From Musa acuminata AAA Group (Eukaryota; Streptophyta; Magnoliopsida; Zingiberales; Musaceae): 64,000 nt of DNA. Below the pieces are notes generated by a model, which was not told the DNA's origin, ran no database searches, and was given only the letters and a program-made list of their open reading frames with translations. Both the position numbers and the translations under genes were made by a program. The stretch spans positions 31,313,001-31,377,000 of the forward strand of contig NC_088330.1 in NCBI RefSeq assembly GCF_036884655.1, given 5' to 3'. Below are positions 47,712 through 62,200 of the stretch, one piece after another (positions within the stretch are counted from its first letter, which is position 1; every line of letters begins with the position of its first letter).

Positions 47712-47870
47712 TACTGTTCACTTCCTTTTATTCTTGCAAGATAGATTTTTTTTTTTCTAACTTCCTTATCTCTTTCTCTTTCTCTATCGATCCTCATTAA
47801 TTTATCTTTCTGTCTTCTTCCCGACTCTTTCAATTTTTTTTTTCACTTCTCTCAGGAACCCTTTTTTTTT
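47712..47870. repeat. Right direct repeat flanking truncated copia, unit 2
   Basis: Partner of 45245-45395, starting directly after the truncated integrase. Confidence 0.6.
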
Positions 47871-48404
47871 TTTTTCCTTCATTTCCTCTTCTTTCTCTCT
47901 CCTTTCTCTTTACTGTTCATATACTTTTCTCTTACGTATCTTCTTCTCTTCCTCTCACGGGTTGCACATCTCTCTCTTTCTCTCTCTCTCTCTCTCTTAT
48001 ATATTGTTCTTCCGACATCCTTTCTCTCTTTTCCTCCTCGAGCATGGTTGCTTGACCGTGACCTTGCCGTCATGGTACCACCACACACCGACGACGGATG
48101 AGTATCCGATCATCATCCTATAAAGATATATCCTTACAACAACATTCAAAATCCATATCAAACAATCAATAAATTTCTTATAGGACTTTAAATTATGACT
48201 TATGAAAATCTTTAGATCTAGATATTCATTATATTATATATTGTTAAAAATATTTATAGATCAACTCACATATTTAACTCTATAACATAGATTTGATAGT
48301 TGATTTATGATATACATGATGAGTACTTGGATATTATATGATAGTTTCATAAAATAAAATATTTGGTAGCTCATTCACCCAAATACCTCTGGCTTCATAA
48401 TTTT
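47871..48404. other. Intergenic, pyrimidine-rich then AT-rich, unit 2
   Basis: Counterpart of 16879-17394; includes a CT microsatellite near 47970-47997. No gene. Confidence 0.35.
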
Positions 48405-51400
48405 TTTTTAATAAGCCTTCAAGGATTGCTCGGTTGGTGACTTCGATTTCACAATTGGTTTAAGAATAAGCCATCAAATTGAATTTTAGTTGGATCCCCA
48501 GAGATGTCATAAAATTCTTTGAACCTGACATTACTGAACTATATCCTATTATCAATAATAAGTGCTTTAGGAACTCTAAATCGAGAGATGACACATAAAT
48601 CCCTCCACCTATCTTTCTATGATCGATGTCATAGGTTTAGCCTCTGCCCATTTGATGAAGTAGTCAGCTCCAACCATAGACATTTCCTTTAGCCTGAAGT
48701 AGATGGAAAATATCCTAAAATATCTAGCCCCCATTATGCAAAGGGCTAAGATGAATCTATCAAGGTTCATTCCATTGTTGGGAGTCTTTAAACTTGAGCA
48801 TTACGTTAACATCTATCATAGTGTTAAATGTATCTTACTACATCGTACTTGGGAGTTGGCTAGTAATACCCCTGTGAAGAACTTTGAAGGCCAATGATCT
48901 TCCCCCAATGTGTTATTCGCAAGTTACCTCCTAAATTTTAGATAGTAGGAGAGATGCTTGGTAGGGTGTAGACATCATAGTAGTGGTCGCGACATTGATC
49001 AACTATAAAATACACCGTCAAGGATGCAATATCATGCTTGTTGTCTTCATACTTTTCTTTTCTTAGTTGGATTATATGGGAGAGTTTCAATCATAAGATA
49101 TTTTAAGATGTCTACAATACAAGTAGTCATTATTTGACTTTTGTTTATGCTCCCTAGAACTTTTAAGATCACCTCTTTTGATGGGCATACATGGTTTCTA
49201 GAGAATATCTTAGATAATGCATTTACTGCTATGTTGTCTCTTTAGGGGACTTGTTCAATACTGAATGATAGGATGTTAGTTATCATTTGCTTTGCCTCCA
49301 TAAGATATAAGGATATGATAGAATCACGGGCCTCATATATACCATTGACTTGGTTGATAATCAATAAGGATTTAAGGATTTACTATAAATTTTCAGGCTC
49401 TAGATCCTCATTCCTTTATTGAGTTTTAGACTAAATAGTAGAGCCTCATACTTTGCCTTATTGTTAGTCACTTTGAAATTAAAACATAGCGCATGCTCAT
49501 AACTCCCCCCCCCGATTGCTGACGTTGTAGAGCTATTCACATAGAAGGTCTAGCATTGGAGCTCCTGCGAAGCCTCTTCAACAAAAGTCATTTTTACCAT
49601 GATCGGCCAAGGCTTGAGCCTTGATGGCGATCTATGGTTTGTAAGAGATATCAAACTCGCTAAGCTCCACTACCTATTTAAGGAGTCTCCAAGTTGCATC
49701 AGGCTTTGAGAGGATCTGATGCATTGGTTTGTTTGTCATGATAATAACATGATGAGCTTAAAAGTATAGGCAGAGATTCCTTGCTACTAGCACTAATATG
49801 TAAGTTAGCTTTTCGAAGTTATGATATCGAGTTTATATTTTATGAAGTACATGATTGTATAGTATATTAGTCTTGGACTCGATCTTTTTCCTATATTAAT
49901 ACTAAGCTTACAACCATAGAAGTTATTGCCAAGTATAGGCATAATTCATCTCTAGGGAAAGGACTAGAGAGTTAAGGTGGAGTTGTCAAATAGGCTTTGA
50001 GCTGGTCAAATGCCATTGACACTATTCGATTCATTAAAAATCCTTCAATCACTTTAAAGTCTTAAAGAATAATAAACATCAATTGCTTATCGTAAATAAG
50101 AAGTGGCTCGGTGTGGTGATCCAGCCCGTTAGCTACTGAACCTCTCTTATTGAGGCTGAGAGCCTCATGTTAATGATGGTCTAGCCTTACTTAGGGTTTG
50201 CATATGTTCTCCATTAACGGATCATGAAACCTAAAAATCTTTTAAAACTCACATCGAAGGCACACTTCATAGGATTCAATGATATTTAGAATTTTTTAAT
50301 AGTCACAAATGTTTTCCCTAAGTTAGAGAGATAGGTGCTTGCAACACGGCTCTTCATTAGCATGTCATCAATATATACCTTTATTTTCCATCTAATTTGG
50401 TGTTAGAATATCTTGTTGATTGTTCTTTGGTAAGTTGCTCTAATATCTTTTAGCTCAAATAGTGTTACTTTGTAGCAGTACAAACCTTTGTTAATAATGA
50501 AGGCAGTGTACTCTTTATCTTCTCGCACCATCTTTATCTAATCATATCTAGAAAAAGCATCTATGAAAGTTAATAATTCATAACTAGAGGTCGAGTCGAC
50601 CAATTGGTCTATTGGAAGGAGAGGAAAGTTATCTTTTAGAAAAAATCAGTATAATCAATACACATTCTTTATTTTTCATTATTTATTTTAACAAGGACTA
50701 GATTTGCAAACCACTTATGATAGTAGATGTCATGAATAAAATCAGCATTTAACAACTTGCTAACTTCTTCTTCGACTACTACTTGTTGATTTAGGGCAAA
50801 TCTTCAAGGCTTATGACAAGTTGCTCAATATACTGAATCGATAGTGGTTGTCTTGACGGTATGTTTTGGTCGCTCAAGGTCTAAGAAAATTTCTTCCTAT
50901 GGCTCCTTCTTGGAGATGAGAGGATGTTGGGGATGGATCTCTAGAGTCCATTTGTTGTATAGGGTGAGCTATTCTCTTAGACAAGTTGATCCACATCAAA
51001 TAGCATTGCCTTGACTCTTTGGGATCACTTCTTAGCTCTGTCACTCCTGAGCTAGTGAAATTTTTTGATGTCATGTAGTAGGTTGATACTACCGCTCATA
51101 TATGATTAAGCGAGGGACACCCTATGATGGCATTATATGCAGACGAAAGGTCAACCACCAAAAACTTGGTCTTCATAGTTTTTGAGCAATTGTCAGACTT
51201 GAAGATGACGTAAAGATCTATGGTCCCTAGCGAAGTGATGGAGTCCCTTAAGAACCCAGTAAAGGTTGAGGAGATCAGTTATAGATCCTTGGTAGATAGA
51301 CTAATTTTTTGAAAAGCATCATAGTAGAGTATATTTATTGAGCTTCTAGTGTTGATCATGATCATTTTCATTAATGCATTAGTGATCCCGATGGAGATTA

Positions 51401-52638
51401 CCAATGCATCATCATGTTTTGGGTCTGGGTGCTTATCCTATTCCTTGAACATAATTGATTGGTCTCAATTATAATAGAATCTCTTGCATAGGATTTTTGG
51501 GTAGATGAACTACTAGCGCTCGCGATTGGCTCTCAATGATCATATTGATTTGTTGCTCAATGGGGCCTTTGGGCCTCGATAATGTTTTATGAATCTTAGG
51601 TAGAAACTTATGAAGATGACTCCTTTTGATTAACTCTTCAATTTGCTCCTTTTGGGCATAGCAATCTTCCGTATTAAGTCCATGGTCTTGATGGAAGTGA
51701 TAGTATTTTATCTTTTTTTTTTGTCAATGGGGCTTTCATGGGGCATGGTGCCGTAAGAGCCCTTCTTCTGGGATTTGCATGAATAACTCTATATGGGAGG
51801 TGTTAAGTGAGGTGAAATCTTATTGTGGTAATCAGTCACTTTCTATTTATCATTTCATGGCCTTTCCATAGGGTTTTGTTATTAAGATCTTTCCTCCTTT
51901 GTCGTCTTTTTCAGTTCAACCTTTCTATTTCCAGTGATTATAGACTCAACTACTATATGATGGTTTGCCTCTTATAAAAGCTCTAGAAATATGGTCGGAG
52001 ACTTAGTGATGACTTAGTGATAGTTGGAGTTCGCTAATGTATGCATTGATGAGGACAAATGGAGTTGGATTAGCAATTAAGTTAACCTCATCATTAAATT
52101 TTCTATATAACTCTCCAAGAATTCCTTCTCTTCCTATCTGATGGCTAGGAGAAAGGTGGTGGGCTTCTCTAAAAGTTGATAACTAATAAAGTTAAGCTTA
52201 AACTCTTTAGTCAATTGCCCAAATAAGAAGATTGACTCTCAGAGAGCTTAACAAATTATTCACGTGCAACTCCCCCTTAAGGTTGTTAGGAAAGTTCAAC
52301 ATATTAGTGAGTTGATGGTTCCAAATAACATCATTTGAGACATAAAAGTTATGATGTATTCCGAAGGGTCATATTTTCTCTTGTATACATTGAGTGATGG
52401 GAATTGGATGCCTTAGTGGATCAGCTCCTCATTGTTACTTTTTGTGAAAGGAGACCACAGGTATGATTCTATTTCTAGCCAATTTTCCTATTTTATCTTA
52501 TTTTCCAATTACTAATCCATTTTATTTAGTTGGTCCGAACCTCAACTAAAAGTTTGGTTGATTTAGTAATCGACTCGTTGGGAAGATCTGGAATTGGTGT
52601 TGGAATAGGGATTTCAGTCAAAGGGGGAGACTACACTT
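48405..52638 (-). mobile_element. Ty3/gypsy retrotransposon relic, unit 2
   Basis: Counterpart of 17395-21604, with the same domain order on the minus strand: gag, protease linker with DPKE.RQCYL near 51010, RT YIDDMLMKS near 50360, RNase H near 49460, integrase near 48500-48690. It carries the same kinds of stops. Small differences include a poly-C expansion near 49506 and a duplicated 'aaggattta' near 49370. Confidence 0.85.
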
Positions 52639-52643
52639 CTTGT
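52639..52643. repeat. Target-site duplication CTTGT (left), unit 2 copia
   Basis: Same five bases as at 57996-58000 on the other side, and as in unit 1. Confidence 0.9.
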
Positions 52644-53341
52644 TGGGAAAAACCTATTATAGCAGAATAATTCTTTTTCCCTCTTTGTGTATCAAAATGG
52701 GTTCCTCATCAAAATATCAACTTGATATCAAAAGCATATATCAACCAAAGTAGCAAAAACAGTAGAGCAAAAAATTAATCACAAAGTGAGACCAAATTTT
52801 AATGTAGAAAATCCAATGCAGGAAAAATCACGGGACCGTAGTCCACTTCAAACTTCCACTATCACTAATAATGATAACATATTTATAATAAGTCTTCTCT
52901 AAAATATCAAGAGGATCAAAATAACCTCAAGATCATATATCTTGGCTCAAGAATAACATATCATCATCATAAAGAGAATTTTATGTCTCACAAAGTGGGT
53001 ATAGTAGGAAAGTACCTTAGAGATGATAAATTATAAATCAGCACCATTAGGATTGTAGAGATTATTGTAAGGATTTTTCACATATAATTTGGGTTAAAAC
53101 TGATAAAGTTTGGCCACTGATCGTCAAGTAGAAAAACTCAAAATCCTAATGGTCTATTTTCTCTTTCTCTCTCTGCTCTTTTCTCTCCCTGTGCATTGTC
53201 ACCGTTCGTTGCACGCACCGTTCGTTCGCTGGCCTTACTGTGCACGTCTGATTCTTTTTCTTTTCATTTTTTTAATAAATCAGATTTGGGCTGACTGCCC
53301 AAATCATCTAGTCAAAGCCCATATATGGGTTGAACCTAACA
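52644..53341 (-). repeat. 3' LTR of copia, unit 2
   Basis: 698 bp, TGGG...AACA on the plus strand, followed by the polypurine tract. Confidence 0.9.
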
Positions 53342-56300
53342 ATTCTCCCCCTCCAACTCATATGGTGGGCTATACTAAGCCCGCTCTTCGCCTACATACT
53401 TTAAGCTTCTCCTTATGCAAAGACTTTGTCAACATATTTGATTAATTCTCATTGGTATACATATTTTCCAAGTGTAATTCTTTCATCTCAAGCACATCAC
53501 AAATCCAGTGATATCTCACATAATATGCTTGGATCTAGAATGGTACGTTGAATTCTTGGAGAGGTGAATGACACTTTGACTGTCACAGTTAATAGTATAT
53601 CCTTCTTATTTCAAGCCCAATCCCTATAGAAACTTTTTCATTCATAAAGCTTCCTTGTAGGCTTTAATAATTGCTATGTATTCTACTTCTGTGGTTGATA
53701 GAGCAACATAATTATATAACTTAGACTGCCAAGAGATTGCTCCCCTTGCAAATGTCATCAAGAATCTCGAAGTGGACATTTTGGAATCAATATCACATGT
53801 CATGTTTGCATTTGTGTACTCTTCTAGTACAAGTTTATCACTACCAAAACATAAACACAACTTGGAAGAACCTCTTAGATATCTTAATATCTATTTCACT
53901 ACTGCCCAATGTTCCTTATCAGGATTAGAGAAAATCGGCTGACAACTCCAACTACATAAGCTATATCTGGCCTAGTACAAACCATAGCATACATCAAATT
54001 GTCTACTGCATATGAGTAAGATACTTTGGAAATTTCTTCTTTTTCTTTCTCACTTGTAGGATATTATTTTGAACTAAGCTTAAAATGACCTACAAGTGGA
54101 GAACAAACTACTTTGGCGTTACTCATGTTGAATCTTTCAAGAACATTTTCAATGTAAGTCTCCTAAGATAGCCAAATCTTTCTTTTCTTCTTATCACAAA
54201 GAATCTTAATGCCAAGTATTTGTTTCATCGATCCTAAGTTTTCATGGCAAAAGACTTACTTAGCTCTCTTTTAAACTTTTCAATTTTACCAGCATCATGA
54301 CCAACAATCAGTAAATCATCAACATATAGTAGGAGAATAATAAAATCATCATTTGAATTTATTTTCATAAATACATAATGATCAGATGTGGTTCTATTAT
54401 ACCCTTGGCTCATCATAAAGAAATCAAACTTCTTGTACCACTGTCTAGGTGCCTGTTTGAGTCCATATAAGCTTTTTTTAAACTTACACACCAGATTTTC
54501 TTTTCTCTTGACTTTGAAACCTTCTTGTTGCTCCATGTAAATTTCTTCTTCTAAGTCACCATGAAGAAACGTTGATTTCACATCAAGTTGCTCAACTTCT
54601 AAATTCAACCAGATAGCTAAACCAAGAACAACTCGGATAGAGAAAATTTTCACAATTGGAGAAAATATTTCTTCAAAATCAATACCTTTCTTTTGACTGA
54701 ATCTTTTCACAACTAGTCGCGTCTTGTATCTTTGTTGTGAGCTATTATTTTCGGTCTTCAATTTGTAAACATATTTATTCTTGAGAGATTTCTTCTCTTT
54801 AGGCAACTTTACCAAGTCAGAGCTGTGGTTCACAAGCAAGGATCTCATATCTTCTTGCATGGCTTTAACCCACTCATTCTTATGCTCATGTAGAATAGCT
54901 TCTTGGTAAGTTTCTAGCTCTTTCTCGTTAGTAAGTATAACATACTCATATGGAGGATATCTGGTAGATGGTTGTCGCTCTCTTGTGGATCTTCTCAATG
55001 GAATCTCAACTGGTGGTGGAGGTGCTTGTTCAGTTGGTTCAACATCATCAACTATAGGAGTATCATCACTAGCATTCTCACCACAATCTTCTTGTTCATC
55101 TCCCTCATGATCATCATGAACTACGAGTGAAGGAATTGGACCCAAACTCCAAGGAATATAAACACAAGTTTTTGGCTTCTTAATATTATCACAATCGTCA
55201 AATAATTGGTCTTCAAGAAATACAACATCTCTACTTCTAATAATCTTCCTATTCACTAGATCTCATAATATGTACTCAAACTCTTCATGATCATATCCTA
55301 AGAAGATACATGCTTTTGCCTTATTATTAAGCTTGAACCTCTCATCTCTAGGAATATAAACAAATACTTTACACCCAAAGACTCTCAAATGATTACAAGA
55401 TATATCTTTTCCTTTTCATACTCTTTCTTTAGCATCACCTTTCAGATAAACTGATGGAGAAAAATTTATAAGGTTAACTATAGTTCTCACAACCTCCCCC
55501 CAAAATGACTTAGGTAACTTAGCGTAGGAAAGAATACACCTAATCCTTTTTTCAATTGTTTTGTTCATCCATTCTACAACACCGTTCTGCTAAGGAGTTT
55601 TAGAAACTGTTTTCTCAAGCCTGATACCATAAACCCTACAGTAATTCTCAAAATGACCCCTGTACTCGCTACCATTATATGCTCGAGCACACTTTAGCTT
55701 TTTGCTAGTTTCTCTTTCAACACTAATATGAAATTCTTTGAAAACATCGAGTACATGATTTTTAGATTTCAAAGCAAAAGCCCACACTTTTCTAGAATGG
55801 TCATCAATAAAAGTAACAAAATAAAGAGCACCTCCAAGAGTTCTAGTTTACATAGTATAGATATCATTATGAATTAAATCAATAATATCTGATCTTCGAT
55901 ATGATGGATATGTATGAAAGACAACTCTATGTTTTTTTTCAACTAAGCAATGATCACAAGATTTAAGAGATGTACCTTGCAACTTTGGTAAGAATTACTT
56001 TCTAGCAAGAGTTTGAAGTCCCTTCTCACTGATATGACTAAGCCTATTATGCTGAAGATCTATGCTTTCACCCTTCTGAATTGCATTAATCTCTCCTTTG
56101 TGTAGCTTAGCTTCCATGACATAAAAATAGTTAAGCTTCTTTCCTCTCGCCACAATTAGAGAACCTTTAGTGAGTTTCCATTTACTTTCACCAAAATAGT
56201 GTGTAAATCTCTCATCATCAAGTCTACCTATAGATATCAAGTTAAGATGAATATCTGGAACATGTCTAACATATTTGAGTATCAATTTGTTCTCAATACT

Positions 56301-57329
56301 AGTCTCCAAGCAAATATCTTCAATACCCACAATCTTAGATGTACCACTATTTCCTATTCTGACACTACCAAAATCACCAGTAGTGTAAGATCTGAAGTGA
56401 TTACCATGAGAAGTAACATGAAATGAAGCACCAGAGTCAATTACCCAATTACTATCCTGAGCTACAAGATTGACACAACCGTCATCATAAACAATAATGA
56501 TATCACCTTCAACAACAAGTATATTGGTCTCTTTCTCATTTTTCTTCATTTTATTCTGTTCTCGCTTCCAAAACATATACTCTTTCTTCTTGTGACCTAG
56601 CCTGTTATAGTGGAAATATTTGATATCCCTTCTAGACTTGGATCTTCCTCTATAACCATGTGGATTTCTACTATGACTTCTTCCACATTTTTCTTGTTTT
56701 TCAGAAACAAATGCACCAGAAGAAGATTCACCTTGTTCTTTCCTTCTAGCATCTTCATTTAGCAAATTGTCTTTAACCATATCTATAGTTAGAGTTCCCT
56801 CTGGCATGGAGTTATAAATTATCACAACATACGTTTCCCAACCTTTTGGTAAAGAGCTGAAAAGTAATAATCCTTGTATCTCATCATCTATATTTATTTT
56901 CATAGCAACTAACTTGTTTGTAAGACCCTAAAATAGACTTATATGCTCAATAATATTACCACCATCTTTATACTTCAAATTTACAAGTCTTCTAAGGAGA
57001 AATTCTGTTTCCCACTGTCTTTTTCGCAAAGTGATTTTCTAACTTTTGCCAAACAACATCAGCTCTGGTTTCATCAGAAATATGCTCATGCAAATTTATA
57101 TACATCCATCTTCTAATATAAGCAATAGTTTTTCTATGTTGAACCTCTCATTCCTCATCCTCTATAGTAGAAGGTTTATCTTTAACCTTGATGGGCTTAT
57201 ACAAATCTTTGCGATAGAGCAAATCTTCCATCATACACCTCTAAGTGGAATAATTTGATAAGTTCAATTTAATCATACTATCTGACTGTTCCATTTCAAT
57301 CACACAAGAAAAAAAAACTAGCACCGACC

Positions 57330-57995
57330 TGTTAAAGCGAAATAATTATTTTCTCTCTTTGTGTATCAAAATAAGTTCCTCATCAAAATACCAACTTGAT
57401 ATCAAAAACACATATCCACCAGAGCAGCATAAACAGTAGGATAATAAATCAATCACAAAGTGAGATCAAATTTTAACGTGAAAAATCCAATGCGGGAAAA
57501 ACCACGAGACCGTAGTTCACTTCAAACTTCCACTATCACTAATAATATAACATGTTTACAATAAATCTTCTCTAAAATAACAAGAGGATCATAATAACAT
57601 TAAGACCATATATCTTGGCTCAATAATAGCATATAATCATCACATGGATGAATTTCATCAAAAAGAGAATTTTAGATCTCACAAAATGGGTATAACAAGA
57701 AAATACCTCAGAGAGAATAAATTGTAGATTAACACCGTTAGGATTGTAAAGCTTACTACAAGAATTCTTCACATATAATTTGAATCAAAACAAAAAAACT
57801 CAAAATCCTAATTATCTCTCTTCTCTTTCTCTCTTTGTTATTTTCTCTCATTGTGCACCGCAATCGTTCGTTGCACGCCAAATTCGTTCGCTGCCCTCAT
57901 TTGTGCACGTCTCTTTCTTTTTTTTCTTTTTTTTTTAATAATTCAGATTTGGGTTGACTACCTAATCATATAGTCGAAGCGGGTTGAACCCAACA
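57330..57995 (-). repeat. 5' LTR of copia, unit 2
   Basis: 666 bp, TGTT...AACA on the plus strand; small deletions near its right end relative to unit 1. Confidence 0.9.
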
Positions 57996-58000
57996 CTTGT

Positions 58001-59206
58001 GAAGTTGACACAGAGGACTATTATGGAGAGTTGGTCTAAGGCAAGGGTTTAGAGAGCTTCCTGTCTATGGTGAGAGGTAAGTTGATTTTGGGAAGACGAT
58101 TTATCTTATTCGTGATAATCGTATCGTAGAGAGCTTCCTGTCTATTTGCTCATATGATTATCTTTTAATTGTCAGATGTATAATAGAAGCGTGACGAATC
58201 CATTCTTAATGTAATTAATATATTAAACAGATTATGAATATCATAGGAGTGAATTGATTATTGATTGATTTGTATGAAAAATATTCTATATGATTGTAAC
58301 ATTGTACCATCCTTGATTTTTCAGAAGTTGTTACACTAGTTCTAATATCATTAAAAAGTCTATAATTGATGAGTTTCAGTTAAACTAATCAAAATTAATA
58401 TACATCAATTTAACCTAAAAAATTAAACTTTTAAATTATAGATCAAACCAATCTGATTTTTTCAATTCTGTGATGTGAGATTATCCTTTTGATTCATCTC
58501 CTTTCTCCTACCTGTAAAGGAGGTTTGTCTACACTTGACTTGTGTGATATGTAGTTCCTCTCTAGTAAGTCGTGTCATATCATATAATTTGAATCATATC
58601 TTTAATCAATAGACCAACAACGGGTGTCACGATACTTATCAATTCGAGTTTCTTGGATTTAGTAAACTCTTCTGTTGAACCCGCTTCGTATTCAACGAAA
58701 AAAAGGTACGTTACACACATACTCGTTTCTTTATTGAAAGAAGAAAAGGACGTGTATGACTGCATGTCACTAGATTTGTTGGAGTGATTTCACAACCATA
58801 CAATTCATCTCACATTTCTTTCCCTCCTCTGATGACTCCTTGCCTTGTAAGCAGTCATTGTCTGCTTTACAGCTTCACAAAAGGTAAGATGGGACCTCTG
58901 AGAGTGAAGTCAATTCAAGTCGAGCAAATTATCTTTAGGAAGCTCTTTATGCCACACAGCATCATGTTGGTCGTCGCATGCGTTTACCCATTAAACACCT
59001 TCAGTACTTTCTCAATCTGTCAGCCTGTTTCTGCGAATTGAAATTAATCACTACAGAATGGGCAGGTCTTTACCACATGCCCTCCGCTACAGCATCAGCT
59101 TCATACTACAAAAAAGGCATGGTCATATGATGTGAACAACAACCCCTACTTTAGCCGACTTGTTGACTTGGTGGCACAGCCGGAGAACGGGAGTCCATAT
59201 AGTCGA
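58001..59206. other. Intergenic between copia and gene A3
   Basis: Counterpart of 26985-28188. Several SNPs against unit 2 up to 58364, none seen after. No gene. Confidence 0.5.
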
Positions 59207-62200
59207 TCATATTTTAGCATTCATCAAGTCAGAAAGCTTGAGCACATCGAGAGAAGGGAGACTCGGCAGTGTGTTGACAGTCGATAGGGTTCCAAAGACC
59301 TGCTTCATTGTTGGGCGTGACTCTGGGTCATGTTCCACGCAGCAAAGTGCCAACCTCAAAACTGCAGCTACCTCGTCTGCAACCTCCGTCGTAGGGAGTG
59401 ATGGACGCTGGTCTAATACATATTTCACAAGCGTGTTTTTCGGCGACGAAGGCAATGACAGAACGGAAACGAGTCCTTCCCCATGTCCTCCTATTAGCAA
59501 CTCAAGCGTGACCACTCCGAAACTGTAAACATCGCATTTGGTGGTCACTCTCATCTCATAAGCAAGCTCTGCAAACAATAACCGATAACTGAGGAAACCT
59601 TATATCGTAGAAGGATCTCCAAAAGACAGCTATGTTAGGCTACTTTGCGCCTTGATTGATGAATAACTACGTGTACAGTAAATCGACTGCTGTTTTCTAT
59701 TTCTAGATTGATGAATAATTCATGTAAATGAGCTACAAGCTGATGGACTTTTAACTTGCAAAAAATGTATTACTATATGACGTCGGGGGAGAAACTTACC
59801 CGGTGCCAAGTAACCATATGTGCCGGCAAGCATGCTCCAATTTGATGAATCTGGCTTCAGGAGTCGAGCAATACCGAAGTCAGAAACACAAGCCTTGAGT
59901 TCTGAATCGAGCAGAATATTGTTGGTGGTTATATCTCGATGAACAATGGGCTGATCGCAATCATGATGCATGTAGGACAGAGCACGAGCCACATCTTTGA
60001 CAATGTTCACCCTCTTCACCCAGTCCAGTTCGGCAGCTGCTGCTTCGCTTCTGAGGAGGGATCCCAAACTTCCTCTCTCCATGTACTCGTACACCAGAAA
60101 CTTGTGTCGAGCAGAGGAGCAGAATCCGTAGAGCTTGACGATATTTCGATGTCGAATTTGAGTAAGAGTATGTATCTCGTTTTGAAAGGATTGCTCATTC
60201 GATGTAGTTTCGTCTTCCTGCAGATGAATTTTCTTCACTGCTAGCATCTGCCCGCTTGCTAATTCTGCTCTGTAAACGCTGCCATATGCACCACTTCCGA
60301 TACAGTATTTTTCATTAAAATCCTCCGTGGCTGCAACGATATCCTTGTATGCATATCTTCCATCAAAGTTAAATACACAGAATGTCATGCCTTCTTTGTT
60401 GCCATTATTTTCGGAAGGCATGGAATGTTTCTTGGTCTTCTGGAACAGTGAAAACGCTCCCAGAAAAACAAGTAAGATGAATAAGACGACCACGGAAGCA
60501 ATGATAGCTGAGATAATTGCTCTGTGGTGCTTGCTTCCATCATCTTTCCTTGCAGTATAAGAAAGACATGGAGGCAGGCCTTTGACGACCCCACACAAAC
60601 CTTTGTTGTGGACAAACCACTTCGCCGGAGCTTTCCGGAAGACTGGGCTCTCAGGCACAGCCCCCTCCAATTCATTATATGATACGTCAATGATTAATAA
60701 GCTGATCATAGCACTTAGTGAAGATGGAAGACCACCGGACAAATTATTATGTGAAAGATTCAGAATTTGCAGCATCGTAAATTTGCTGAACTGTGAGGGT
60801 ATCTCACCCGTTAGTGAGTTGTGGCTGATGTCCAATGCGTCTTGAAGGTACTCCAGGCTGCTGATCTCTGCAGGAATTCCTCCGCCGAACTTGTTGCCAT
60901 TAAGCTTCAGGGAGCGGAGCTTGAGACAAATGCCTATTTGAGACGGTATTCTTCCTGTCAAGCTGTTAACTGATAGATCAAGGATTTCAAGGTCGGGCAT
61001 CCTTCCAAACTCTATTCGTACCTCTCCGCCGAGTCGATTGCAGCTCAGGTTCAGCTTGTAGAGATGAGGTAACCTGCCCAAGCTCTTTGGAATCTCCCCC
61101 TGTATGTAGTTGGAAGAAAGGTCCAGTTCTCGTAGTTCTTTTAGATTGCCGAATTCTGGTGGAATGGCTCCGGTGATGTTGTTATTTGAGATTGCCAGGA
61201 ATGTGAGATTGTCCCATCTTCCCCAGTCCGGTGGGAGTGCACCTGACAGCCTATTGAATCTTAAATCCATATAAGAAAGATGTGGATACACTCCAAGAAG
61301 TTGTGATATATCCCCGGTGAGTTGGTTTTGCTCGAGACGGACTCTGATCAATCCCGTACAGTTCTTTAAGGTCCCGGGAAGTTGACCTCTGAAGCTGTTG
61401 TTGCTCAGTGAGAGATACTGTAGGGTTCTTCCTTTGCATATGTTTGAAGGCAAGTCACCGGAGAAGAAGTTGTCTGACAAAAGAAGCGATGTCAAACCTG
61501 TGATGTTGTTTAACTCGGCAGGCAATCGACCAGACAACCGATTATTGAACAAGCTTAGGTCAGTGAGGTTCCTTAAGTTACCGAGGGATGGAGGGATTGA
61601 ACCGAAAAGCTGGTTGTCATGGAGATCCATACCCATGAGCTGGGTCAGGTTTCCGAAAGTGGATGGTATCGGCCCGGAGATTTGGTTGTCGGGCAGAAAA
61701 AGTTGGGTTAACTCATTTAGATTTCCTATTTCCGGAGGGATAAAGCCTGACAATTCATTAACCCCAAGATAAAGTTTCTCTAATTTAGTTTGATTTCTTC
61801 CCATAAAGAAAGGGATATGACCTGTTAGACTATTATTGAAGAGCCCAAGTTGCACAAGGTTTAATAGATTTCCCAATTCTCTGGGGATGAATCCCGAGAG
61901 ATGATTTTGATAGAGAGACAACTGGTATAGGTTCGTCAAGTTCCCTAAACTGGGAGGGATGAAGCCAGATAGTTGGTTCTTCCCAAGTGTAAGATGCATC
62001 AACTTCTGAAGTCTTCCAAGCTCCTGAGGTATGAAACCTGTAAGTTGATTATCTCGCAGGTGCAAGTGCAGAAGCCCGGTAAGATTGCCCAAGGATGGAG
62101 GGACACAACCACTTAACTGATTCTTATTGAGATATAGGAACTGGAGCGCCTTCATGGAGCCTATTTCGACCGGGAGTTTGCCCGTGAACCGGTTGCCTAT

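Larger units (their letters stand above)
52644..57995 (-). mobile_element. Ty1/copia element with two LTRs, minus strand, unit 2
   Basis: Same insertion as 21610-26979, 5352 bp, with better preserved frames. One open frame of 340 codons (55256-54234) spans the hinge and most of the reverse transcriptase, including YVDDLLIVG near 54300. Another of 302 codons (56903-55995) spans gag to protease with an intact DSGASFH motif. The zinc knuckle reads FHYNRLGH with the Cys residues lost, and RNase H and integrase still contain stops. It is not autonomous, but the unit 1 copy has accumulated more breaks. Polypurine tract at 53342-53354. Confidence 0.92.
27887..58904. repeat. Segmental duplication unit 2 (complete)
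   Basis: This is the only unit fully inside the window, 31018 bp long, since unit 3 is offset from it by 31018. It carries the intact gene B2, the longer LINE segment and the better preserved copia reading frames. The unit edges given here are arbitrary, because the window enters and leaves inside a unit and the true duplication breakpoints cannot be placed. Confidence 0.93.
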
